Shown here piece after piece: positions 7,084 through 14,160 of a DNA stretch of 15,792 nucleotides (its first letter is position 1; each line of letters opens with the position of its first letter). The DNA is taken from the NCBI GenBank assembly GCA_964635065.1, contig CAZWMK010000048.1:1-15792 (forward strand). Reading direction: 5' to 3'. The translations under genes were made by a program, and so were the position numbers. The notes under the pieces were generated by a model. That model worked only from the letters and a program-made list of their open reading frames with translations, was not told the origin of the DNA and ran no database searches. The DNA is from CAZWMK01 sp964635065 (GTDB taxonomy: Bacteria > Pseudomonadota > Alphaproteobacteria > Sphingomonadales > Sphingomonadaceae).

Positions 7084-9255
7084 ATGACTGGAATGTTGAA
7101 TGGCATACCGTCCGCGCGCGCATCCACGCGGAGGGGCGCGGTCAGTCTTTGCGCACTGGCGACCATGCTTGTCGGCAACGCGGCATGGGCACAGGATGCC
7201 GCAAGCAACCGCGACGCCGAGGACATTGTCGTCACGGCCCAGCGGCGTGAACAGGCTCTGCTCGAAGTCCCGCAGGCCGTGCAGGCCATGAGCGGCGAAA
7301 GCCTGGTCGACATGGGTGTCACCAATATCCAGCAAGCCATTTCGCTGGTGCCGAGCGCAACCACCGGCTCCACCATCGGCGCGGGCAGCACCACCTACCA
7401 GATCCGCGCCATCGCCGCATCCGAAACCGATGGCGACCCGGCTGTCGGTTATTATCTCGACAATTTCGCCTTCACCATGCCGGGCCGTCCTTATGCGCCT
7501 GTTGCGGATTTCTATGACCTGCAACGTGTTGAAGTACTGCGCGGCCCTTCGGGCACGCTATACGGCCTCGGTTCGATCGGCGGCACCATCAAGGTGCTGA
7601 CCAAGGACCCGAACCTTGACGAGATCGAAGGCTCGGTGCGCGCCACGGCCAACCTGACCAGTGGCGGCAAGCCCGGTTGGTCGGGGGACGGCATGCTGAA
7701 TGCGCCCTTGATTCCCGGCAAGCTGGGTGTGCGCGGCGTGCTCAGCTACAAGCGGGTTGGCGGCTATGCCGACATCATCCCTACGGGCAAGAAGAACGAC
7801 AACCCGTCCAAAACCTTCACGGGCCGCCTGAAGGTTCTTGCCAAGCCGACCGAGGACCTGACAGTGCGTCTGTCGATGTGGCGCAACGATACCGAACAGC
7901 GTTGGTCCGATCGCATTACCTACGCCAAACCTGCCAGCATCGACCAGCGCTTTGGCGAAGCCGCATCGGATTACTGGCTGTTTGCCGGCGATATTGAATA
8001 TGATCTTGGCTTTGCGACGCTGCAAAGCTCGACAGGCCATATCAAGAATACGGTGCTGTCAAACAACGGCGGCTTCATTCCCGGCGCAGTCGGCAATTTC
8101 ACCGCCTACTGGCCGCTTGAAGCCAAGAACTTCAACGAAGATCTGCGCCTGACGTCGAACAGTGACGGACCGTTGCAGTATATCTTCGGGCTGTTCTACC
8201 AGAAAGGGCGCACCTTCGGCGGCCAGACCGTCGAACTGCCCGACTTCGTTGTCGGACCGGGGGTTACCGGGTTCAATACTGTCAACGACAAGAATCGTCT
8301 CTACAGCCGGTCATGGGCGGTCTATGGCGAAGCGACCTATTCGGCATTCGAGGACAAGCTCGATATCACCATCGGCGGACGCTATTACGAGGAAAAGCGC
8401 CGCTTCGTCGAAGACAGCCAGCTGGAAATCGCGGGAGCGGTGATCCCGACCCAGAGCACAACACGCGCCAGCAACAACACCTTCAACCCACGCTTCAACA
8501 TCTCCTATCACCCGACGGAAGATGGCATGCTCTACGCCGAAGTGGCCAAGGGCTTCCGCAGTGGCGCGATCACCTCGGCCTCGATCATGGGCGCGTCCAA
8601 CGCCGTGATGGGCACCAATTTGTCGAACACGTCGCCGCCCGACACATTGTGGAACTATGAAGCGGGACTGAAATGGGCACTGTTCGACAAGGCCCTCACG
8701 CTCGAACTGTCGGCCTATTATGTCGACTGGAGCAAGGCGCAGATCGAACTGTCACCGGCCCTGCAGACGATCGTGGCCCAGGTAGGCGACGTCAAGGGCC
8801 GCGGCATTGAACCATCGATCACGTGGCGCACGCCACTGCCAGGGTTGACGCTGAATTTTGCGGGCAATTTCAACAAGACGACGATCAAGCATGTGCCGAC
8901 GCAGATCGTGGCAGTGATCCCGCAATTGCGCGACGGCAACCAGCTGCCGGGTACGGCCAAGACCACTTTCACCATATCGGGCAATTATCATACGCCAATC
9001 GGTGATTCCGATCTCGAGTTCCGGGCGAACGCGCGCTACAGCTATCGTTCCAAGCAGCAAAGCATCTTCAATGGCGCCTATGCCCCCTATAACGGCGTCG
9101 GCTATGCGCGCGCCAGTGTCGGCAACGACAAGTGGGAAGTCGGGGTATTCTGCGACAATATCGCGAACGCCGTGGGGCCAATCAACAAACCCGGCGGGCA
9201 GAACCACATCATTTATCCCCGCACCTTCGGCGTTTCGCTGGAGTCCAGGTTCTGA
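7084..9255 (+). CDS. TonB-dependent outer membrane receptor
   Basis: The protein has 723 residues from the chosen start. ATG 7084 has GGGAGG (7069-7074) nine bases upstream. The frame is open from an ATG at 7042 and has another ATG at 7075, but those would extend past the signal peptide. Residues 1-36 form a signal peptide (TRRGAVSLCALATMLVGNAAWA, cut before QDA). The TonB box is EDIVVTAQRRE at about 46-56. The plug domain follows, with VGYYLDNF and the hallmark YDLQRVEVLRGPSGTLYGLGSIGGTIKVLTKDP, then a 22-strand-type barrel ending in SLESRF with the terminal Phe used in outer-membrane assembly. The position after an oxygenase suggests uptake of the pathway substrate rather than iron, as often proposed for sphingomonad receptors. 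That role is inference. Confidence 0.93.
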   Translation: MTGMLNGIPSARASTRRGAVSLCALATMLVGNAAWAQDAASNRDAEDIVVTAQRREQALLEVPQAVQAMSGESLVDMGVTNIQQAISLVPSATTGSTIGAGSTTYQIRAIAASETDGDPAVGYYLDNFAFTMPGRPYAPVADFYDLQRVEVLRGPSGTLYGLGSIGGTIKVLTKDPNLDEIEGSVRATANLTSGGKPGWSGDGMLNAPLIPGKLGVRGVLSYKRVGGYADIIPTGKKNDNPSKTFTGRLKVLAKPTEDLTVRLSMWRNDTEQRWSDRITYAKPASIDQRFGEAASDYWLFAGDIEYDLGFATLQSSTGHIKNTVLSNNGGFIPGAVGNFTAYWPLEAKNFNEDLRLTSNSDGPLQYIFGLFYQKGRTFGGQTVELPDFVVGPGVTGFNTVNDKNRLYSRSWAVYGEATYSAFEDKLDITIGGRYYEEKRRFVEDSQLEIAGAVIPTQSTTRASNNTFNPRFNISYHPTEDGMLYAEVAKGFRSGAITSASIMGASNAVMGTNLSNTSPPDTLWNYEAGLKWALFDKALTLELSAYYVDWSKAQIELSPALQTIVAQVGDVKGRGIEPSITWRTPLPGLTLNFAGNFNKTTIKHVPTQIVAVIPQLRDGNQLPGTAKTTFTISGNYHTPIGDSDLEFRANARYSYRSKQQSIFNGAYAPYNGVGYARASVGNDKWEVGVFCDNIANAVGPINKPGGQNHIIYPRTFGVSLESRF

Positions 9256-9559
9256 GGCCGGCTGAAGCCTTCTGAAAAAGACAGGACACGGGTGCGACGG
9301 ATTTTCCATGATCTCGATCTGCTCGCACCCAACCTCCGGATCGCCTGCTTCAGCAAGGCGACTGTCGTCCTCAAAGGGCATGAAGGGATCAAGCGACAGA
9401 AACTTGAACATCGGCACTTGCAACAGTGCAAGCGCGCCGCCTAACATCACCCCAAGACGAAGCCCACGCGCGGTCAATCAACACTGCGAAGTGTGCCGAA
9501 CATTCTGACGCCCCCGACGACAAAGGGCCAGAATGCGCAGCGGATACGGGGAGGCATCG
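9256..9559. other. Spacer with no confirmed gene; possible decayed minus-strand coding segment
   Basis: Between the receptor stop and the small gene stub at 9560 I see no confident gene. A minus-strand frame opening at TTG 9477, just after an in-frame TGA, reads LGVMLGGALALLQVPMFKFLSLDPFMPFEDDSR and continues to about 9260 with codon choice that looks coding-like, before running antisense to the receptor. It could be a remnant but matches no family I know. A short hairpin CTTGCA-ACAG-TGCAAG lies at 9417-9432. Confidence 0.25.
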
Positions 9560-9658
9560 ATGGACGCCGAAGTCTTGGCAGATATCCGCATGTTGACGTG
9601 TATCGAAAAAATCAGGCGGTTGCAGGGTGGGCATCATTCATCACTCCTGATTTTCTGA
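9560..9658 (+). pseudogene. N-terminal stub of a SnoaL/NTF2-like gene
   Basis: A 32-codon frame starts at ATG 9560 with an excellent ribosome site, GGGGAGG (9548-9554), five bases upstream. It reads MDAEVLADIRMLTCIEKIRRLQGGHHSSLLIF and stops at 9656-9658. Residues 5-22 resemble the first helix of SnoaL-like domain proteins, which typically run ALxxLxAIEEIRxLxARYxxxxD. The similarity breaks at residue 23, where such proteins would continue toward the RY motif. I therefore read it as the surviving start of a deleted gene, possibly still translated as a leader before the flavoprotein gene at 9725. The family match is from pattern memory on few residues. A genuine small protein is the alternative. 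Confidence 0.45.
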
Positions 9659-9724
9659 GAGCCCATGCCAATTTTCCAGCTTTTTCGTTCTGATAAAAAA
9701 TGATTTCTTGGGGAGTATGAGTTG

Positions 9725-11356
9725 ATGTCCGAATATGATGTCGTTGTTCTCGGGACCGGGGCCGCTGGGCTGACGGCAGCGATTGCCGCTCATGCACAGG
9801 GCGCGCGGGTGGCTGTGTTCGAAAAGGGCAACAAGGTCGGCGGCACCACAGCCTGGTCGGGTGGACAGGTGTGGATCCCGAATAATCCGCAGATGAAGGC
9901 GCTCGGCAAGGCTGACAGCCGCGAGGAGGCCCTGACCTATATCATGTCGATGTCGAATGGCCTGATCGCGCGCGACATGGCCGAAGCGTTCGTCGATGGC
10001 GGACCGGAGATGGTCGCCTTCATCGAGGCCAATTCGCCCGTTAAATTCGTCTGCGTACCCGATTTTCCCGATTACCACCCCGAACAGCCGGGCGGAAAGC
10101 CGGGCGGCGGACGCACGCTGGAATGTCCGGTATTTGCCTTTGGCGAACTGGGCGACTGGCGCGACCGGGTCGAGGTATCACCCTATTGGCCGAATTATCA
10201 CATCATGGTGGGCGAAACGACACTCTGTCAGGCCGTGCCGGAAGAACTTCCTGCCGAGGTCACGCAACACCGCATCGACCATGATGAACGCGGGCTGGGG
10301 CAAGCACTGATCGGGCGGCTTTTGCGCGGCTGCCTTGACCGCGGCATTGCGGTGCAAACAGGATGCCGTGCCGTCGAACTGGTGATGGAACATGGCGCGG
10401 TGGCTGGCGTGGTGATCGAGGGGCCAGAGGGCCGTTTCACAGTGCGAACGCCGAACGTCATTCTCGCGACAGGTGGCTTCGACTGGAACCAGGATTTCAC
10501 CAACGCGTTTCTGCGCGGCCCGCTCGATACCAGCGTCGCGGTGCCGACCAATACCGGCGACGGCCTGAAAATGGCGATGAAGGCCGGAGCCATGCTTGGC
10601 AACATGCGCGAGGCCTGGTGGATGCCGGTCGTCGAAGGGCCGGTGAACGAGGCTGGAAAACAGTTGTTCACGGCAGAGCGCACGCTGCCCGGTTCGATCA
10701 TGGTCAATCGCCATGGCAAGCGCTTCACGAACGAAGCGGCGAACTATAACGCTTTCGGCGCGGCCTTCCACGAACAGGACACCAACAGTTGTTCCTACGT
10801 CAACCTGCCCTCATGGGTGGTGTTCACGCAGGATTTCTATGAAAAATGGGGCTTCGCTGGCGGCTATGGCGGCACGCGCGAGGATGACCGCCGCCCGCCG
10901 GCATGGATTACGGGCGCCGACACGCTGCGTGAACTGGCCGACAAGATCGGCGTGCCGGGCGATGCGCTTGAAGACACGGTCGCGCGCTGGAACGGTCATG
11001 TCGAGGCCGGTCATGATCCCGACTTCAAGCGCGGCGAAAGCTGGTACGATCGCTGGTGGGGTGATCCAACCTGCAAGGGCCGTGTCGAGGCGACGCTCGG
11101 CAAACTGGAGCACGGCCCCTACTACGCCGTCGAGGTCAAAAGCGGTGCGATCGGTACCAAAGGTGGGCCGCGCACGGACACGCAAGGGCGCGTCCTCGAT
11201 CTCGACCAGCAGGTCATTCCGGGGCTTTATGCGGCAGGCAACGTCATGGCCTCGCCGATGGGCATGACCTATGGCGGCGGTGGCGGCACATTGGGGCCAG
11301 GCATGGTGTTCGGCTATTACGCGGGCCGCGACGCCGGCACGCGACGCGCCAACTGA
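9725..11356 (+). CDS. FAD-dependent dehydrogenase, 3-ketosteroid-Delta1-dehydrogenase / fumarate-reductase flavoprotein family
   Basis: The protein has 543 residues. The FAD-binding Rossmann motif VVVLGTGAAGLTAAIAAHAQGARVAVFEKG is at about 5-34, followed by the family's GGTTAWSGGQVWIP loop. NVILATGGFDWN lies mid-protein, and the C-terminal second FAD contact is IPGLYAAGNVMASPMGMTYGGGGGTLGPGMVFGYYAGRDAG. Tyr516 in TYGGGGGTLG sits where Delta1-ketosteroid dehydrogenases have a conserved active-site Tyr. KstD-type enzymes introduce a 1,2-double bond next to a ring ketone; related members act on other cyclic enones or fumarate, so steroid activity is not proven. ATG 9725 follows GGGGAG (9710-9715) by nine bases. 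A TTG directly before it is not needed. It is followed by the EthD gene after 60 bp. Confidence 0.9.
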   Translation: MSEYDVVVLGTGAAGLTAAIAAHAQGARVAVFEKGNKVGGTTAWSGGQVWIPNNPQMKALGKADSREEALTYIMSMSNGLIARDMAEAFVDGGPEMVAFIEANSPVKFVCVPDFPDYHPEQPGGKPGGGRTLECPVFAFGELGDWRDRVEVSPYWPNYHIMVGETTLCQAVPEELPAEVTQHRIDHDERGLGQALIGRLLRGCLDRGIAVQTGCRAVELVMEHGAVAGVVIEGPEGRFTVRTPNVILATGGFDWNQDFTNAFLRGPLDTSVAVPTNTGDGLKMAMKAGAMLGNMREAWWMPVVEGPVNEAGKQLFTAERTLPGSIMVNRHGKRFTNEAANYNAFGAAFHEQDTNSCSYVNLPSWVVFTQDFYEKWGFAGGYGGTREDDRRPPAWITGADTLRELADKIGVPGDALEDTVARWNGHVEAGHDPDFKRGESWYDRWWGDPTCKGRVEATLGKLEHGPYYAVEVKSGAIGTKGGPRTDTQGRVLDLDQQVIPGLYAAGNVMASPMGMTYGGGGGTLGPGMVFGYYAGRDAGTRRAN

Positions 11357-11416
11357 CGACTGAAATCATACAACCGCGCGGTTTACAGAAACGACTTAAC
11401 AAAAAAGGAAAAATTC

Positions 11417-11770
11417 ATGTTCAAGATTGTCAACTTCCTCGTCCGTCGTCCGGGCATGACGACGGCTGAATTTCAGGCACATTATGAAAAATCGCATGTA
11501 CCACTTGCGCTCAAGACATTTCCCCAGATCGTCGAACATCGCCGGAACTACCCGGTTGAGGGCGGGACATATTTTCCTGAAAATGTCGCGCAACCCTGGG
11601 ATGCTGTCGTTGAAATCTGGTTCAAGGACCGCCGCGGCTTTGATGACATGCTTGCGTTCCTGAGCGATCCGGTCGCCAGCGCGGAAATCGTGGCCGATGG
11701 CGATCTGTTTCTGGATGGCGCCAAATGCGGCATGCTCGTGGTTGATGAAAAAATCGGCATTACCGTCTGA
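11417..11770 (+). CDS. EthD domain-containing protein
   Basis: This small, soluble 117-residue protein begins MFKIVNFLVRRPGMTTAEFQAHYEKSHVPLA, the typical start of EthD/dimeric alpha-beta-barrel proteins (strand, then RRPGMTxxEFxxHxxxxHxPL). The second half, VVEIWFKDRRGFDDMLAFLSDPVASAEIVADGDLFLD, is the usual repeat of the ferredoxin-like fold. EthD was named from the ethyl tert-butyl ether degradation locus, where it is needed but has no defined reaction. Relatives act as small cyclases, isomerases or dehalogenase-like enzymes. AAGGA (11405-11409) precedes the ATG by seven bases. It follows the KstD-like gene closely, so it is probably co-transcribed and may handle that enzyme's product (inference). 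Confidence 0.88.
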   Translation: MFKIVNFLVRRPGMTTAEFQAHYEKSHVPLALKTFPQIVEHRRNYPVEGGTYFPENVAQPWDAVVEIWFKDRRGFDDMLAFLSDPVASAEIVADGDLFLDGAKCGMLVVDEKIGITV

Positions 11771-11873
11771 TCCGCATATTTTGCGACATGGCGCGGACCG
11801 TCGGGCGGTAACTTTTATCTGATTGAAGCCTGTCCGTTTTCAAATGCACGGGTCTTGGGCCAAAAAATGCAAA

Positions 11874-11929
11874 GGGCGGCTTTATCGGCAATGGGCGCGC
11901 ACTGCGCCGACTGCCAGATAAAACCGCCC
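11874..11929 (-). terminator. Long interrupted hairpin, likely terminator for the minus-strand operon
   Basis: The outer arms GGGCGG (11874-11879) and CCGCCC (11924-11929), then TTTATC/GATAAA (11881-11886 with 11917-11922), GGCA/TGCC (11887-11890 with 11912-11915) and GGCGC/GCGCC (11894-11898 with 11904-11908) nest into one stem of about 21 pairs with a 5-base loop. On the minus strand it is followed by TTTGCATTTTTT, a T-rich tract, fitting intrinsic termination of transcripts from the Rieske operon. No T-run follows on the plus strand. The 103 bp between the EthD stop and this hairpin hold no gene. Confidence 0.6.
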
Positions 11930-11962
11930 CTCAACAACGATGGTCGGCTCATACCGGACCGA

Positions 11963-12265
11963 TCAGAGTGCGATGACGCCGCCATCGTCTTTGGTGGTGA
12001 CGATCGTTGCAGAACGGGGACGACCGCTGGCCGTGCCGCTCTGACTTTGCGGCCAGTTGCCTGACGGCGCATCCGTTGCGCCGCCTTCGACCGGGTGCTG
12101 AATGTTGACGAACAGGGTGCGGCCATCGGGCGTGCTCTCGACACCCGTGATTTCGCATTCCTTCGGGCCAACAAGGAAGCGGCGCAGGCTGGCGCCCGGT
12201 GCGGCTCCGACGCGGGTGGCCTGCGTATAGAATACGGGTTTGACACCCGATACGAAGCGCGACGG
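11963..12265 (-). pseudogene. C-terminal remnant of a PhoX-type alkaline phosphatase
   Basis: Ending at TGA 11963-11965, about 85 residues read TRVGAAPGASLRRFLVGPKECEITG, then VESTPDGRTLFVNIQHP, then a linker, GRPRSATIVTTKDDGGVIAL. The blocks RRFLVGPKECEITG, TPDGRTLFVNIQHP and RPRSATIV.T.DDGGVI are characteristic of the C-terminus of PhoX/DUF839 phosphatases, Ca/Fe-dependent secreted enzymes of about 600-700 residues. Upstream, the same frame hits two consecutive TGA codons (at about 12266-12271). No PhoX sequence is recognisable between there and the Rieske stop at 12366, although another frame (RHQNLAADIAGFKRDD) is briefly open. Over four fifths of the gene is missing, so this is a remnant, probably left by a deletion or insertion that brought in the neighbouring operon. 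Confidence 0.75.
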
Positions 12266-12365
12266 TCATCACGCTTGAAACCCGCGATGTCGGCGGCAAG
12301 ATTCTGGTGACGCACCAGATCAGGCTATCCGAACTGCGCTGAACGGAAGCGGGCGTCCGACCGTG

Positions 12366-13628
12366 CTATTCGATCATGCCAGCGAGCACGGGCGTCACCC
12401 GCAGCGTTTCGGGGATGCGCTCCGGGCCGATCACGCGATCGATGTGTTCGTGCGCGTGATAGATGCGGCGTTCCTGGTAATTGACAACGATCGACCGGAA
12501 AGCCGGGGATTCTGCTGATTTCTGCACGCTTGGCAGATACGTCAGATCCTCGTCGAGGATGATGTTGAACTGGGCGATCTTTTCCTTCCATGCGTCGGGC
12601 AGTTCAGCCTCGCCATGCGGCATGCCCATCCAGACCACTTCCAACCGGCATGTGTTCAGGCTGGTCGGCCAGAACAGCAGCAGCGGGAAGCCGTTGGCGT
12701 AAACCGGCGTCGTCAGGTTCGGAAAGCAGGTGAAGGCGGTGATGAAGGCGCGCGGGATCGGGCCGACGCTCTCGATGTCGGCGATGCCGCCCATACCCAT
12801 CGAAAAGCCTGTTTCGTCTGACGCGCTCTCGCGCGGTTCGAAGCCATCGTTCCACGGCAGGATGTTGCGCGAATGGCCGTTTTCATAAAGCGACATCACC
12901 GTGCCGCGATGTTCGACCGCGCATTTCGGGCCGGGCAGGCCAACGGTGCCGCGATGGACCGACACGAAATGGTAATTCTCAGCGAAGGCATCCATCAGGA
13001 TCTTCCAGTTGCACGCGCAGTCGTAGCTGTAGCGGTCGATCAGCGCGAGATTGTCGAGATCGAACTGGGCAAGCTGCGGTTGAAGCCGCCGCACATAATC
13101 AGCGAGCGGTTGCGCGTCGGGATCGGCATTGATGAATATCCAGCCGCCCCAGGTTTCGCAGCGCACGCGTGTCAGCCCGCGCTTCGACTTGTCGAGCCCG
13201 GAAAAATCGCGCTGGTCGGGCACACCGATCAGCTTGCCGTCGAAATCGTAGGTCCAGGCATGATAGCCGCACACCAGCCGCTTGCCGGGACAGATGCCCT
13301 GCTTTTCGGTGACAAGGCAGCCGCCGCGATGCGCGCAGGTATTGTAGAAGGCTGAAAAGCCCGTGTCGGTGCGGATGACGACAATCGGCATGCCCGGCAC
13401 GCTGTCGAAGCTGACATAGCTGCCGACTTCGGGGAACTGGTCCTTGTGCGCGGCATAAAGCCACGTCTTCTGCCAGAGATGTTCCAGTTCAAGCTGGTAG
13501 AATTCGGGCGAGACATAACGCTGCGCCGGAAGGTCGGGGAACGCGGGAAAACCATCGGGATAGCCTTCGCGCCCCTTTTCGTAAGCAATGCGTTCGCGCA
13601 GCGTCTCGATCGATTCCGGCGTGTTCAC
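12366..13628 (-). CDS. Rieske [2Fe-2S] aromatic ring-hydroxylating oxygenase, alpha subunit (second)
   Basis: The protein has 420 residues from GTG 13628, which overlaps the SnoaL-like stop as GTGA (13625-13628). A longer open frame to 13958 is antisense-like noise inside the upstream gene and is not used. The Rieske ligands are Cys98/His100 (NTCAHRGG) and Cys120/His123 (CGYHAW). The iron site is DAFAENYHFVSVH with His220 and His225, and the third ligand is probably Asp361 (DEDLTYLPSVQ). The bridging position is Glu217. It differs clearly from the Rieske protein at 5643, for example CGYHAW in place of CPYHGW, so the two are not a recent duplication and probably act on different steps. It is the last intact gene of an operon with an MDR reductase and a SnoaL-like protein. 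Its electron-transfer partners are not encoded in the window. Confidence 0.92.
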   Translation of the reverse strand: MNTPESIETLRERIAYEKGREGYPDGFPAFPDLPAQRYVSPEFYQLELEHLWQKTWLYAAHKDQFPEVGSYVSFDSVPGMPIVVIRTDTGFSAFYNTCAHRGGCLVTEKQGICPGKRLVCGYHAWTYDFDGKLIGVPDQRDFSGLDKSKRGLTRVRCETWGGWIFINADPDAQPLADYVRRLQPQLAQFDLDNLALIDRYSYDCACNWKILMDAFAENYHFVSVHRGTVGLPGPKCAVEHRGTVMSLYENGHSRNILPWNDGFEPRESASDETGFSMGMGGIADIESVGPIPRAFITAFTCFPNLTTPVYANGFPLLLFWPTSLNTCRLEVVWMGMPHGEAELPDAWKEKIAQFNIILDEDLTYLPSVQKSAESPAFRSIVVNYQERRIYHAHEHIDRVIGPERIPETLRVTPVLAGMIE

Positions 13629-14149
13629 GGTGCGCCCCACTTTGCGAAATAAGGATGATTGGAGTCCAGCCCATCGGCGAAGAACGCTGCACCACCCTGG
13701 TCGGTCGGCGTGAAATGCTGTGAACCATGATGGATGAAACGCAGGTTGGAGAGCCGCCATTCGCCGTTCCGCCGTTCGAAATCGAACAGGTAACGCGCAA
13801 ATGACAAGTCCTCGCGCCCGGTGCCGTCTTCGGTGGGCGCACGCATGAACATCGTGGCTCCGGCTTCGGCACGGGCGCGGTCGCCCAATATCTCGATACG
13901 CGGGCTGGCGAGCATGTGCAGACGGCGCTGATAGCCCGCTTCGAGCTCGGCCACCCACGGCACGGCGGCGGCACGATCACCGCTCCATATCCCGTAATCG
14001 AAAAAGGCATTGGGCCAGAACAGGGCTTCAAGGCCCGTCCAGTCCATCCAGTCAACCGCATAGGCATAGCGTTCGATCAGGGTGCGGCAGGCGCGTTCGG
14101 CAAGAAGTTCGCGCAGCTGGTCGCGTTCGGCGTTGGATAGATCGCTCAT
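13625..14149 (-). CDS. SnoaL/NTF2-like protein, possible small subunit of the Rieske oxygenase
   Basis: The protein has 174 residues from ATG 14149, which has GAGGAGG (14156-14162) about six bases upstream. A TTG five codons earlier is not needed. RTLIERYAYAVDWMDWTGLEALFWPNAFFDYG is the standard opening of SnoaL_4/NTF2-like cone-barrel proteins (helix, RY...D, then F...A). AGATMFMRAP, FARYLFDFERRNGEWRLSNLRFIHHGSQHF supplies the later strands. Classical Rieske dioxygenase beta subunits share this fold, and this gene overlaps the Rieske alpha gene by GTGA. A structural beta-like role is attractive but unproven; a separate isomerase, cyclase or dehydratase is the alternative. It starts 11 bp after the MDR gene stop. 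Confidence 0.85.
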   Translation of the reverse strand: MSDLSNAERDQLRELLAERACRTLIERYAYAVDWMDWTGLEALFWPNAFFDYGIWSGDRAAAVPWVAELEAGYQRRLHMLASPRIEILGDRARAEAGATMFMRAPTEDGTGREDLSFARYLFDFERRNGEWRLSNLRFIHHGSQHFTPTDQGGAAFFADGLDSNHPYFAKWGAP

Positions 14150-14160
14150 GTCATCCCTCC

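Noticed and set aside
8752..9255. A minus-strand frame of more than 160 codons opposite the end of the receptor gene
   Set aside because: It is antisense to a clear coding region and reflects codon bias in GC-rich DNA.
12366..13958. A 530-residue version of the second Rieske protein
   Set aside because: The first 110 residues are an arginine-rich shadow of the SnoaL-like gene in another frame. The GTG at 13628 with the GTGA overlap gives a normal-length protein.
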